From Arabidopsis thaliana (Eukaryota > Streptophyta > Magnoliopsida > Brassicales > Brassicaceae), in the NCBI RefSeq assembly GCF_000001735.4, contig NC_003076.8, forward strand, positions 12,090,001 to 12,154,000: a stretch of 64,000 nt of DNA, in the 5' to 3' direction. Every line of letters begins with the position of its first letter. The stretch's first letter is position 1. A program made the translations under genes and the position numbers. The notes below the pieces were generated by a model. That model saw only the letters and a program-made list of their open reading frames with translations. It did not search any database and was not told the DNA's origin. Shown here one piece after another: positions 20,927 through 31,651 of the stretch.

Positions 20927-22785
20927 TGATAATAGGTTTTAAGATCAATTAATCCTAAAGCACTATCATGTCATTGTAGTACTGAAGGTTGTCAATCCAA
21001 ATGGGTGTGATGCTAACAATCAAGATGTGATCAGAAGTCACTAAGTCAAGCCAAGCAATAACAGGTTTTGGTGCGTTCTAGCAGTCCTAAGTGAACATGC
21101 AGAAAACAGAAAATCGAAGCAGAAACAAATAAACACTCGACCAACACAGCTCGTTGTAGAGCACTGGGTGTGGTCGAGTGACAGGTCGAGTAACAGACAG
21201 ATATTGTAACAGGGATACTCGACTGCACAGTCTGTTGCCAGACAACTGGGTGGTCGAGTATCAGGTCGAGTAACAGTAAAGAATTGCAGAAACTAAGCAA
21301 CAGATGACAGGATGCAGTACACAGCAGTAGAGTAAACAATAAAATCAATCAGATAAAGAATTCCTAAGGATGGGGTAATTGAGTAGTTTCGTTTCCTCAG
21401 TTTACAGGTGATTGACATGCTCAATAAATTAACCCTAGACAACAAGTTCATTAACCAAATCTAAGTGCCACCGCAACAGAGACTCTCAAGCTAACCTAGT
21501 CCAAGACTCAATCACCATTGACGAGAGCTAACCTAACAGGCATTACGAATCAACAAGTTAAAGCCAAAACGCTCCCTGCAACCAATACCTTGGTACAGGG
21601 TCACGAATCTCTGGAATTAGTGGTTCAGACATTTCATCGAACACCTTTTGGGCGCAGAAATGTCTGGGCTCAAATTCTAGTTGATCAGAAAGCAATAGGC
21701 ATTAAGAAAAACTAATCCAGAAGGGATCTATCAACCAATACTCAATCACCTAGTATACTGAGAATTCTACACTACTCTAACCCATCCTTAGAAACATATT
21801 CACTACTCAGACATCATAACAGAAAGCATAAACGTTGAACAAATTGAAAACATGATAACAACAATGTAACAACAGGATGATAACAGAATGAACAACAGTA
21901 AACGAAATCAAGAACAGAAACTGAATACTGAATACTGAATAGATAAAGAGAAATCCGGATTACAAAAAGTCTAGAACACAAGGTCTGCGGAAATAAAACT
22001 AGATAAAAACTTCTTGTCTGCGAAAATGTGAAGTACATTGCTACTTATAGCCAAATATCCCAAAACCCTAATACTCAAAACGACGAAGTATTGGGACGGG
22101 TTAAAAACTGTACTCGACCCACGTGGTCGAGTGAATAGCTGGAGTCTTCTTTTCTTCCTTCTGCTCGAGTGTCTGGTTGAGTGCGGAATGAAGAAGGCTC
22201 TGAAGCTTGTCATCGAGTATGCAGCCGAGTGGTGGTGATGGGGATACTCGACATCCAGGTAGAGTGATGAGGTCGAGTAGAGGTCTGGCAATGGGATGAA
22301 GTCACTCGGCCTGGGGTCGAGTGATGTGATCGAGTGGTGTCAGAAGATACTCGACTTCCAGGTTGAGTGACGAGGTCGAGTGGTGGTCTGATGATGGAGG
22401 TGAAGACACTCGACCTCATGGTCGAGTGATGTGATCGAGTGATGGTTTGGTGATGGAGATGAGGGCACTTGACCTCGTGGTCAAGTGGTGAAGTGAAGTG
22501 GTGATGTCCTCTGCTCGACCTGGGGGTCGAGTGGTCTCTTGAGATCTTGAAGCTCCTACTCGACCTCTTGGTCGAGTGGTTTGTCATGATCAGGTCCGCT
22601 TCTTCCATATAGCTCGTCAACAGCTCCAAATCACCTGAAATCAACGCAAATATGCAACATGCATGCAAAACTATACTAAACATGCAAAGTGATGCAAATG
22701 ATGTGAAATGGTATAAAACGGTGATGATATGATGCTAAAATGATGACAAATAGATGCTCAAAACATGCAAAATACACACTTATCA
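20927..22785 (-). repeat. E1 5' LTR
   Basis: Minus strand from TGATAAGTGTG at 22785 to CCTATTATCA at 20927, 1859 bp. U3 palindromes occupy about 22100-22580, the TATA box CTATAAG is at 22050-22044, and the three-stem structure is at 21680-21611. It abuts the gypsy remnant at 22786, where GTGGT is the candidate target site. Confidence 0.9.
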
Positions 22786-23509
22786 GTGGTCGTGCGGGAT
22801 GTTTTTCTTTTGGGAGCCTTGACCACAAGGTAGCGATTGCACGCAACAAGCTGAGAGGAGAGAGTGCTACCACTGCAAGGACAGGGGACCTCTCAGGCTG
22901 AATTGTCCTAAGTTGCAGCGGATGGCAGTGGCAGTAGTACAGCCGGTGGCAAGGAGCTCAGGTGCAGCAGGGAGCGCAGGTGCAGTAGGGAATGCCGAAA
23001 ATGTGCAGTAGTTAGCACATATTGCAGCGGCACCGCAGGGCTACACTAGGCGTGAGACAGGCGGTACCAGCAATAGATCGATCACTAGTATGATTTTTGA
23101 GACTCTACTTTGTGAATTATTTTTTTATTTTTTTATATCATTGTTTTGTGATGAATGTTAGGGTTCTTAGCACATGAGGTTTGTGTAGGGACCTTATTAA
23201 TGGGCGGTATAGAGGTCCATGTGTTGTTTGACTCTAGAGCATTGCATTGCTTCATTACCCCGGAGAGTGGCTCGCGCGGCAACATCTGTGGGGATCCTGG
23301 TGAGCAGTTTGGAGCCGTTAAGATTGTTGGAGGGCAGTTTCTAGCGTTTCTGGGAGAGCTAAGGGTGTGGATATTCAGATTGCAGAGCAGTCGATGCCAG
23401 AAGATCTGATTATCAGTCCTGTAAAGGTGTATAATGTTATTCTGGGAATAGATTGGTTGGATCATTACAGAGTACATCTTGATTGCCACCAAGGGAGAGT
23501 TTCTTTTGA
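22786..23509 (+). pseudogene. Ty3/gypsy gag-protease remnant
   Basis: The plus strand near 22865 encodes a zinc-knuckle-like CYHCKDRG, followed by an Ala/Gly/Val-rich linker. Near 23200-23260 comes a retropepsin-like VHVLFDSRALHCFITPES, and near 23430-23510 VYNVILGIDWLDHYRVHLDC, the block that follows the protease in chromovirus-type gypsy elements. It is broken by several lesions. It is bounded by E1 on the left and the CACTA terminus on the right, so it is older than both. It is clearly a different lineage from the Athila-like elements. Confidence 0.72.
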
Positions 23510-23703
23510 CACTACAAGAAATTTGTTCATTGTTAGCGCTAAAAATCTGCTATCTTACATTATCTATAGCGAATTCACAAACGACATGTTCTCGGCAGCT
23601 ATGGTAGGTGTAACTCCTACGATAGCAGTTTTGGAAATGCTATTATATTTAATGATATAATAGCAAAATTAGAACGCTGTTTTAAATAGTAATATAACAC
23701 TTT

Positions 23704-24040
23704 TGTTGTAAACCACTTGTTGGATGGACTCCATAACCGTGGCCCATGTCCTTGGAGGATAGGTCCGTCAGCCCATTGGTGTGACGGCCCATCGACCAGT
23801 CGGCCCACCAGTCCATCGGTCCATCGGCCCGTCGGCCTATCGGCCCGGTCCATGGAGAGAAGCCACAGTCAGTCCGGCCCGTAGGTCCGGCCCATGGAGA
23901 CTATACTTAGGTCGGTCATATACTTAAGTAGTTATGGGCTTTTGTAACCTAGCCCATTAGACATGTAACCTCCTCAAGTATGTATATATATGTGATGTAA
24001 CCTCATTATGAATCAATAAGAAACAAGTTAGTTCTTCACA
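23704..24040 (+). repeat. Copia 5' LTR
   Basis: It begins TGTTGTAAACCACTTG and ends GTTAGTTCTTCACA. The middle is GGCCCATCGGTCC-rich. A TATA-like TATATATATGTGATG lies near 23985. The sequence after it, CGTTATCAGCACGA, sits at the PBS position and resembles, but is not identical to, the usual methionine-tRNA site TGGTATCAGAGC. Confidence 0.93.
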
Positions 24041-24981
24041 CGTTATCAGCACGACATTGCTCTTAACAAAACCCTAGAAGCCGCCGCTCAACCCTAGCTC
24101 GTCCGCCGTCCGCTGTTCCGTCGACCGTTTGCTGACCGCCTGTCGACCGTTTGCTGACCGCCTGTCGACCGTTTGCTGACCGCCTGTCGACCGGCCCGTC
24201 TGTCAGCCGACGATACTTCCGTCGACCACCGACTGTCGACCAGCGACCACCGTTCGATAACCAAGGTTTTTAGCTCCTGGTTCCAGTCCGTACAACCCCA
24301 AAGGAGAAAGGTAATTCATTAAACCCTAAAGCTAAAGAACCCTAATCGAACATGGATCTAACAAACGGCTAAAACCCTAAAAACGAATGGTTGAGTAGTG
24401 TTTGTAATATGATTGCTTGTTTGCTCGATTGTTTGTTTTGTTATTGCTTATCCTAAACTTGCAAATCGAAAACATATTAACCTAGAATCCGAAACCCTAA
24501 AAGACATAAACCCTAAATCGAAAACACTATAATCGGATCAAAACCCTAATTCTATTTCGTGATTGTTTGAAGTTGTCTAGGGTGTTTAGTTTGATTGATT
24601 TCATGGTTGCATGCATGAATTGTTAAAATCCCTCATGTTGCATAAAACCTAAAACCAAAACCCTAAGGAAAATAGAAAATCGCTAAAAAGGAAAATTTAC
24701 CCTAAGACCGAAAAAGGAAACTCTCCCAAGAGGGAAAGAAAAATAATCCCTAGAGAAAGAGGAAATTCTCCTAAAGAGAAAAAGGAAATTATCTTAAAGA
24801 GAAAAAGGAAATTATCCTAAAGAGAAAAGGGAAATTATCCTAGAAAAGAGGAAATTGTCCCAAGGGAAAGAGGAAAAGAGAAAGTCAAATCCTTGAGTAA
24901 ATAGGAAAATCGATTTATGGTCTTCATGACATTTACGATTTGTCCATTACATGATATTGACTCATAACTTCTTCATTGTAG
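24041..24981 (+). promoter_or_regulatory. Copia leader with teloboxes and tandem repeats
   Basis: This 940-base untranslated leader contains at least seven AAACCCTA telobox motifs between 24065 and 24670. It also holds three 22-bp tandem units (24121-24186, containing TCGACCGTTTGCTGACCGCC) and four purine-rich 23-bp units (24761-24852, each starting GGAAATT). No short coding frame of note is seen. Confidence 0.75.
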
Positions 24982-26007
24982 ATGTCGAAACTCACAAACC
25001 TCATGTACGCTGCACTCTTGGCATTTGGTGACAATTACCTTCAATGGGCATTGGACACCAAGATTGAGCTGAAGTCTAAAGGACTCGCCGAGTGCATTGT
25101 GGAAGGAAATGAGAAAACGGAGAGGTCAAAGTATCAGGCGATCTCGATCATACGCCATCACATAGCAGAGAGCTTGAAAAATCAGTACCTTACAGTCGAG
25201 GATCCACTTGAGCTTTGGCTTGAGTTGAAGAATCGATACGACCACCAAAGGACCATACAACTACCCAAAGCCCAACATGATTGGCTTAACCTCAGGATCC
25301 AGGATTACAAATCCGTGGAGGAGTATAACTCCGAGCTTTTTAAGATTGTCTCTATCCTGAGGCTGTGTGGTGAGAAGGTGACTGAGAATGACATGCTCGA
25401 GAAAACTTTCTCGACCTTTCACGCGAACAACGTACTGCTTCAGCAACAGTACCGTGCGAAAGGGTTTACGACTTACACAAGTCTAGCCTCCTGCTTGCTT
25501 CTTGCTGAGAAGAACAATGAGCTGTTACTCATGAACAGCGCATTGAGACCTCCCGGATCCACAGCTGTGCCCGAAGCCAATAGAGCCGAAATGGCCAAAG
25601 CGCCTAATGAACCTCAGGCGACCAAGGAATCCAACTACGTCCATAGGGGTAACCCTCACGGCCGTGGCCATGGCAGAGGACGTGGTGGAAGAGGTCGTGG
25701 CAATTTCTACGGCCAAGGAAACCACTATGGTGGTAGAGGCCGTGGGAACTATGGCCGAAGTAGGGGTAGAGGCCGTGGTATTAACAAACCGCGAGGAAAG
25801 GCTAAGTCCGTGTGCTATAGGTGTGGCATGGACGACCATTGGGCAAAGACGTGCAGAACCTCTAAGCACCTCATTGAGGCATATCAAGAGATGATAAAGC
25901 AAAAGGGACCCGAAGCAAATTTGGTTCATCTCGATGGTGAAGGGGATTTCGACCACGAGAAAGATGACCTAATGGATTATGAGACTTCGGACATCTTGGG
26001 AGAATAG
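24982..26007 (+). CDS. Copia gag polyprotein
   Basis: A 341-residue ORF. Residues 1-185 form a UBN2/gag-type capsid region (FGDNYLQWALDTKIELKSKG, LWLELKNRYDHQ, YNSELFKIVSILRLCG). Residues 222-266 are an RGG/GRGRG-rich basic stretch, likely RNA-binding. Residues 278-291 form a CCHC zinc knuckle, CYRCGMDDHWAKTC, with C278, C281, H286 and C291. It assembles the cytoplasmic virus-like particle in known Copia elements. The start MSKLTNL is the first ATG of the frame. Pol follows in the same frame after the gag terminator, so gag can be made alone, with gag-pol made by read-through or by RNA processing of the kind reported for plant Copia. Confidence 0.93.
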   Translation: MSKLTNLMYAALLAFGDNYLQWALDTKIELKSKGLAECIVEGNEKTERSKYQAISIIRHHIAESLKNQYLTVEDPLELWLELKNRYDHQRTIQLPKAQHDWLNLRIQDYKSVEEYNSELFKIVSILRLCGEKVTENDMLEKTFSTFHANNVLLQQQYRAKGFTTYTSLASCLLLAEKNNELLLMNSALRPPGSTAVPEANRAEMAKAPNEPQATKESNYVHRGNPHGRGHGRGRGGRGRGNFYGQGNHYGGRGRGNYGRSRGRGRGINKPRGKAKSVCYRCGMDDHWAKTCRTSKHLIEAYQEMIKQKGPEANLVHLDGEGDFDHEKDDLMDYETSDILGE

Positions 26008-26028
26008 ACATCTAATTTTAAATTTGCT

Positions 26029-29000
26029 TTGTTTGCTTTGCTTTGTAGTTTGATTTCTATTGCTCGATGTCTTGGATTTATTTATTTTTATGGAATTGCT
26101 TTGCTTCATTATTGTTTGCTTTATCGCCTAAGATATAGTTCTTGTCCACATTTAGAAATGGCCGAGGACAAGGACATACTCATAGTGGACAGTGGCTCAA
26201 GCCACACTATATTAAGAGACAAAAGATATTTTATAAATCTAACATTGAGAAATGCCAACATTAGCACTATAGCGGGTATAGCGAGTCTCATTGAGGGCTA
26301 CGGCCAAGCCCATGTACTCTTACCAAACGGCACACATCTTGAAATAAGTGATGCCTTGTATTCACCCAGCTCAAAGAGGAGCTTGTTAAGTTTCAAAGAC
26401 ATACGTCTTAATGGTTTCCACGTTGAAACAAAGGGTGAAGGGAATAGAGAATTCCTACATATAACAGAGATCGCCCAAGGACATAAGAGAGTCCTAGAGA
26501 CTATACCCGCATTGTCCACTGGTCTTTACCATACTAAGATCAACATGATCGAAGCTAATTTGGCAATGAACAAAGAGTTCATAGAGGAGTTCACTTTGTG
26601 GCATGACCGGCTTGGCCATCCGGGTCATAACATGATGCGAAAGCTAATGATAAGTTCAAAGGGGCACACCCTAAAAGAAAAGAGAGTTATCCCAAAGAAA
26701 CTCACGTGTGCTGCATGTGCACAAGGGAAACTCATAATAAGGCCATCACCGGCAAAGGTCAATAAAGAGACCATAAACTTTCTGGAAAGGATACAAGGGG
26801 ACATATGTGGACCAATACACCCACCATGTGGGACGTTTCGATACTTCATGGTCCTCATTGACGCATCGACAAGATGGTCACATGTTTGTCTGTTGTCCTC
26901 TAGGAACCAAGCATTTGCTAGGTTACTGGCCCAGATCATACGTCTGAGAGCCCATTTTCCAGATTTTCCGCTTAAGACTATACGTCTAGATAATGCCGGT
27001 GAATTCACGTCCCAAGCGTTTAATGACTACTGTATGTCCATGGGGGTAAGTGTGGAACATCCCGTGGCACATGTACATACACAGAACGGATTAGCGGAAT
27101 CCTTCATTAAACGAATCCAATTGATAGCTCGACCATTACTTATGAGGTCGAGGCTTCCAGTAGCCGCTTGGGGACATGCTGTATTACATGCATCGGAACT
27201 TATTCGTATCAGGCCATCTAGTGAACACAAATATTCACCATCCCAATTGTTAACGGGTCATGAGCCAGACATATCCCATCTAAGGACATTCGGGTGTGCC
27301 GTATATGTACCAATTGCTCCACCACAGAGAACAAAGATGGGACCTCAAAGGAGGATGGGAATATATGTTGGATTTGATTCTCCCACCATTATAAAGTATC
27401 TAGAGCCGACAACGGGCGATCTATTTAAGGCTAGATACGCGGATTGTCACTTCAGTGAATCCGAGTTCCCTGCGTTAGGTGGTGAGACGAACAAGCTGGG
27501 TAAAGAAATAAAAGAGATAGCATGGAATCAAACATCCTTGAATTGGCAAGATCCTCAGACTCTGATGTGCGATTCAGAGGTCCATAAAATTATACATTTG
27601 CAAAAGCTAGCTAATGAGTTGCCAGATTCCTTTGCTGACCCAAAGAGAGTTGTGAAATCGTACATACCAGCTTGTAATGCACAAGTACGTATTGATATCC
27701 AGAAGGGAATCAATGTAATTGCTACCGAGTCTAACCCACAGAAGAAACGTGGTAGACCAGTAGGTTCCAAAGATAAAATTCCTCGAAAGACTAAGAAAGG
27801 TGCAATGGGAACCGAGGTAAAGGAAACCATAGACATGGCCGCGGCAAGTCCTAAGGAACCACCAAATGAGATTCGGGACGCCGAAGCTCATGGTCCTGAA
27901 GGAATTGATAATGATGAGATCTCAATAAACTACATCATGTCTGGAATAAAATGGAACCGAAAAGAAGTCGACGTCGACGAGAAATTTGCATATGAGGTAG
28001 CATATGAGATAAATGAGGATCATGAACCCACGTCTATAATAGAGTGCACTCAAAGGTCAGATTGGCTAAAGTGGAAAGAAGCCATTGATGTGGAGTTAGG
28101 TTCATTAAAGAAAAGAGATGTGTTTGGTCCAATATTGAGGACACCATCTAATATAAAGCCAGTAGGACACAAGTGGGTCTTTGTGAGGAAGAGAAATGAG
28201 AAAAACGAAATCGTGAGGCATAAGGCACGGCTTGTGGCACAAGGATTCTCACAAAGACCGGGAGTAGATTATGAAGAGACATACTCCCCTGTGGTGGATG
28301 CAACGACTTTTAGATATCTAATAAGTCTGGCAATAAGAGAGAACCTTGACTTGCGGTTAATGGATGTTGTAACCGCATATCTATATGGTCCACTGGATAA
28401 TGAGATATATATGAGATTACCAGAGGGTATTGAGCTCAAAGGAAAAGATAAAAATGGGTCTCGAGACCAATACTGCATAAGGATGAACAGATCACTTTAT
28501 GGACTGAAACAAAGTGGGCGCATGTGGTACAATAGGTTAAGTGAGTACTTAGTCAAAGAGGGCTATAAAAATGACCCCATCAGTCCATGCATCTTCATCA
28601 AGAAGTTTGCTAGCAAAGGATTTGTGATAATAGCAGTATATGTGGATGATTTGAACATCCTGGGAACCTCTGGGGAAATCGCCCAAACAGTCGAATATCT
28701 AAAGAAAGAATTCGAAATGAAAGACTTAGGCAAGACAAAGTTCTGTTTGGGATTGCAGCTTGAGTATGTAGATAAAGGAATCCTTGTGCATCAAAGGGCA
28801 TATACAGAGACAATACTCAAGAGATTTAATATGGACAAGGCTCACCCATTGACCAGCCCAATGCAGGTGAGGAGCCTAGGATTGGATAGTGATCCATTCG
28901 GTCCAAAGAAGGACGATGAAGAAATTCTCGGTCCTGAAATGCCATATCTCAGTGCCATAGGAGCGTGGATGTACCTGTCTAGCCACACTAGACCGGACAT

Positions 29001-29634
29001 ATGTTTTGCCGTGAACCTCCTCTCTAGATTCAGTTCTTGTCCGACCAAGAGGCACTGGGAAGGAATCAAGCATTTGCTTCGATACCTACAAGGGACAATT
29101 GATTTTGGTTTATATTATACTAACCATAACAAAGAAGGTTTAGTTGGTTTTGCTGATGCAGGATATCTTTCAGATCCGCACAATGGAAAGTCACAAACGG
29201 GTTATGTGTTTACTCATGGTGGAACCGCGATATCCTGGAGATCAATGAAGCAGACCATCGCGGCCACTTCCTCTAACCACGCGGAGATATTGGCAATGCA
29301 CGAGGCTAGCCGCGAGTGTGTGTGGTTGAGGTCAATGACTCAACACATACGAGCCGATTGTGGAATGGTCGAAGACAAGGAGCCGACCATCATATACGAG
29401 GACAACGCGGCATGCATTGCTCAGCTCAAGGAAGGATACATCAAGGGAGATCGGACGAAGCACATTCTGCCCAAGTTCTTCTTCACGCATGACTTACAGA
29501 AGGATGGTGAAGTTAAGGTGGTGCAAGTACGTTCAAGCGACAATTCAGCCGATCTATTCACCAAGGCATTACCAGCAACGACATTGAGGAAGCTCGCGCA
29601 TCAGATTGGGATGCGGAGGCTTAAGGACTTATAG
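26029..29634 (+). CDS. Copia pol polyprotein (PR-INT-RT-RH)
   Basis: A 1201-residue frame. The protease active site DSGSSH is at residues 54-59. The pre-integrase HHCC zinc region is near 191-232 (LWHDRLGHPG ... CAAC). Integrase shows D258, D321 and E357, an exact DD35E spacing. An AT-hook-like KKRGRPVGSKDK lies near 573. Reverse transcriptase spans about 680-930 with YVDDL at 871-875. RNase H spans about 1045-1190 (DNAACIAQL, DRTKHI). The first 43 residues are hydrophobic and come from an AT-rich stretch that looks noncoding, so functional protein may effectively begin near MAEDKDILIVDS (26158). All catalytic residues I can check are present, so the enzyme looks whole. Confidence 0.93.
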   Translation: MFALLCSLISIARCLGFIYFYGIALLHYCLLYRLRYSSCPHLEMAEDKDILIVDSGSSHTILRDKRYFINLTLRNANISTIAGIASLIEGYGQAHVLLPNGTHLEISDALYSPSSKRSLLSFKDIRLNGFHVETKGEGNREFLHITEIAQGHKRVLETIPALSTGLYHTKINMIEANLAMNKEFIEEFTLWHDRLGHPGHNMMRKLMISSKGHTLKEKRVIPKKLTCAACAQGKLIIRPSPAKVNKETINFLERIQGDICGPIHPPCGTFRYFMVLIDASTRWSHVCLLSSRNQAFARLLAQIIRLRAHFPDFPLKTIRLDNAGEFTSQAFNDYCMSMGVSVEHPVAHVHTQNGLAESFIKRIQLIARPLLMRSRLPVAAWGHAVLHASELIRIRPSSEHKYSPSQLLTGHEPDISHLRTFGCAVYVPIAPPQRTKMGPQRRMGIYVGFDSPTIIKYLEPTTGDLFKARYADCHFSESEFPALGGETNKLGKEIKEIAWNQTSLNWQDPQTLMCDSEVHKIIHLQKLANELPDSFADPKRVVKSYIPACNAQVRIDIQKGINVIATESNPQKKRGRPVGSKDKIPRKTKKGAMGTEVKETIDMAAASPKEPPNEIRDAEAHGPEGIDNDEISINYIMSGIKWNRKEVDVDEKFAYEVAYEINEDHEPTSIIECTQRSDWLKWKEAIDVELGSLKKRDVFGPILRTPSNIKPVGHKWVFVRKRNEKNEIVRHKARLVAQGFSQRPGVDYEETYSPVVDATTFRYLISLAIRENLDLRLMDVVTAYLYGPLDNEIYMRLPEGIELKGKDKNGSRDQYCIRMNRSLYGLKQSGRMWYNRLSEYLVKEGYKNDPISPCIFIKKFASKGFVIIAVYVDDLNILGTSGEIAQTVEYLKKEFEMKDLGKTKFCLGLQLEYVDKGILVHQRAYTETILKRFNMDKAHPLTSPMQVRSLGLDSDPFGPKKDDEEILGPEMPYLSAIGAWMYLSSHTRPDICFAVNLLSRFSSCPTKRHWEGIKHLLRYLQGTIDFGLYYTNHNKEGLVGFADAGYLSDPHNGKSQTGYVFTHGGTAISWRSMKQTIAATSSNHAEILAMHEASRECVWLRSMTQHIRADCGMVEDKEPTIIYEDNAACIAQLKEGYIKGDRTKHILPKFFFTHDLQKDGEVKVVQVRSSDNSADLFTKALPATTLRKLAHQIGMRRLKDL

Positions 29635-29784
29635 AGATGACCAATTCAGGGGGAGTAATGCGTGCTGTACTCTTTTTCCTCACTATGGTTTTGTCCCGAA
29701 AAGGGTTTTCCTAGTAAGGTTTTAATGAGGCAGCATTCCCCTAGCGCATTACTGAGATCCCGTTGGCATCTATACGGTTATGTC

Positions 29785-29797
29785 ATCCAAGGGGGAG
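29785..29797 (+). other. Copia polypurine tract
   Basis: CCAAGGGGGAG immediately precedes the 3' LTR start TGTTG at 29798. Between pol and this tract (29635-29784) is a short untranslated region containing a second purine run, AGGGGGAG, near 29648. Confidence 0.8.
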
Positions 29798-30134
29798 TGT
29801 TGTAAACCACTTGTTGGATGGACTCCATAACCGTGGCCCATGTCCTTGGAGGATAGGTCCGTCAGCCCATTGGTGTGACGGCCCATCGACCAGTCGGCCC
29901 ACCAGTCCATCGGTCCATCGGCCCGTCGGCCTGTCGGCCCGGTCCATGGAGAGAAGCCACAGTCAGTCCGGCCCGTAGGTCCGGCCCATGGAGACTATAC
30001 TTAGGTCGGTCATATACTTAAGTAGTTATGGGCTTTTGTAACCTAGCCCATTAGACATGTAACCTCCTCAAGTATGTATATATATGTGATGTAACCTCAT
30101 TATGAATCAATAAGAAACAAGTTAGTTCTTCACA
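29798..30134 (+). repeat. Copia 3' LTR
   Basis: Same length and sequence as the 5' LTR except for one base in the CGGCCTGTCGGCC stretch. It is followed by the ACTTT target copy. Confidence 0.93.
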
Positions 30135-30565
30135 ACTTTAATTTTTTTGCTAAAAAGTAACGACGATTTTAATTTCGTGCCATAATAAGTTATTCTACGT
30201 TAGCAATTAGTTCACGCTGCGAACTTTTTTTTTTTAGGATTACGTTTGAAGCTATGATATATGATTCTTCTACCATAACAGTAAATAATTGCTAAGTTTT
30301 GTTTATTTATGCGGTTTAGTTATGCTGTAATACAATCTTTCACAACTTGTTTGGTTTTGCTATTATCTGAATTTCCAGAACCCAACATAGAGAAAAAAAG
30401 TCTGAATAGAAATTTAATCGTAAGTCTGCATCAAATCCAACATAGAGGAAAAATCCATACAAATTATTCAACATAACATAAGTCTAAATCATAAGTCTAA
30501 ATCCAAAGTAGACAACAAGTCTGATTCTGAATTACATAAAACAAGTTGATTAATCTAGTCTAAAA

Positions 30566-31651
30566 CTACTTTAAACTAGCTAACATGGACCAAAGTTCTT
30601 CATTCCCTGCAATAATCAACAATGTCTCATTTCAGTTTCATATATAAAACCAAAGTATAAGGATCACTATAATCTAGAAACTTACCCATTGGCCATGCAA
30701 TAGATGAACCAAGTGAATCTCTCATATACTCGATTTCATCTGATGCCCTCCAAACTGCTGCATCATCTATTTTCACTATATCCACCCAAACTCTAGCTGC
30801 ATTATCTCCCAAGCGAACATGGTGTACCTTTTGGTCTGGGTAGACTGAATGCACACGTCCTTCAGCAACCACCTGCTTCCTTCCACTGATATCCATTAAC
30901 TTACACTTCTGTTTGGCCTTGCTAACTTCAGCTACACCTTTACGCTGCCATGTTACAATATAAACCAGTTTTAATGTATGTAGAAAAATAACCAGATTCA
31001 ATAGCTAGGTAATAACAACAAACAAAATACCGGAGATCTTCTCAGAGGGAGTTGTGAATCCAGCAGCTGACTTTTCTTGATAGGAGAATTTGAACCTTTA
31101 GCTGTGGACTTCTCAGCTATGGCCTTTGAAATTATTGCAACAGATTTTGTACCTTTTGCTGTAGATATCTCAGGGGATGGCTTATAACCTGCTGCTGCAG
31201 TTTGTGAACCTGATGCTGCTGCAGTTTGTGAACCTGATGCTGCTGCTTTCCCGGACGCTACTGCTTTCTCGGATCCTGCTAACTTGCCTACTGATCTTGC
31301 TGACTTGCCTACTGATGCTGCTGACTTGCCTACTGATGCTGCTGCTTTCAATGGTGATTTTCCTCTTGTAGCAGAAGTCTGAAGTGGAGATTTCTGGCAT
31401 GTTGCATCTGCAGGGTTGACAGGCCATGCAACAAAAGACAATTAACAGTCCTCAAGATAAGTCACATCCATCGTTGGCCTCCATATAAACGTCTCTGGTT
31501 GAAGAACTGCATCGACAAATATCTTCATTGCTGCAGGTCCGAGAGGAAGCCCATTGACTAATGCATTTGGTTCTTGTGTCTGCCAACATCCTTCTGCAAC
31601 AACAACATCATTTGAAGACAAATCCAAAAGCTGGTATTTGTTATTTGGTCC
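30566..31651 (-). pseudogene. TNP1-like (En/Spm) gene, three 3'-terminal exons
   Basis: Proposed minus-strand exons are 31651-31031, 30944-30686 and 30606-30566, with donors GTATTTTG and GTAAGTTT, acceptors TTTTTGACAG, CATGGCAG and TTATTGCAG, and joined phases that agree, ending at TAG. The first exon carries VVAEGCWQTQEPNALVNGLPL and FIWRPTMDVTYLED; the second repeats the theme with VVAEGRVHSVYPDQKVHHVR and SSIAWPMG. Both resemble the TNP1/EN/SPM domain (PF03017), whose hallmark is a V..G....W/WP ending. An Ala/Ser/Lys-rich linker with repeated ASVGKSA units separates them. An in-frame TAA at 31442-31444 lies in the first exon just after the first domain, so this copy is probably defective. 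TNP1/TnpA-like proteins bind subterminal repeats of CACTA elements. Upstream exons are cut off by P1. Confidence 0.65.

Larger units (their letters stand above)
9741..22785 (-). mobile_element. E1: Athila-like non-autonomous LTR element
   Basis: Parts on the minus strand: 5' LTR 20927-22785, PBS, gag-protease (20781 down to 16171, split by a foreign LTR remnant), TCGAG-rich spacer, ATHILA ORF-1 (14605-12512), 3' noncoding block, PPT 11056-11070, and partial 3' LTR 9741-11055. No reverse transcriptase, RNase H or integrase motifs occur between the protease and ORF-1. E2 and E3 have the same order, so this is a family trait rather than an accident of one copy. Hand comparison of about 460 aligned LTR bases gave roughly 8 differences (about 2%), suggesting insertion on the order of one to two million years ago. 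The protein-coding parts are largely open but not all whole. Confidence 0.85.
23704..30134 (+). mobile_element. Young Ty1/Copia element, looks whole
   Basis: Two 337-bp LTRs (23704-24040 and 29798-30134) differ at a single position by my reading. A perfect ACTTT target duplication flanks them (23699-23703 and 30135-30139). Between them lie a leader, a gag ORF and a pol ORF with protease, integrase, reverse transcriptase and RNase H in Copia order, then a PPT. One difference in 337 implies a very recent insertion, probably within a few hundred thousand years. It landed in the CACTA element. Confidence 0.95.

Noticed and set aside
24041-24700. Interstitial telomere sequence suggested by AAACCCTAA motifs
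   Set aside because: The motifs are scattered singly, not in tandem; teloboxes in a leader fit better.
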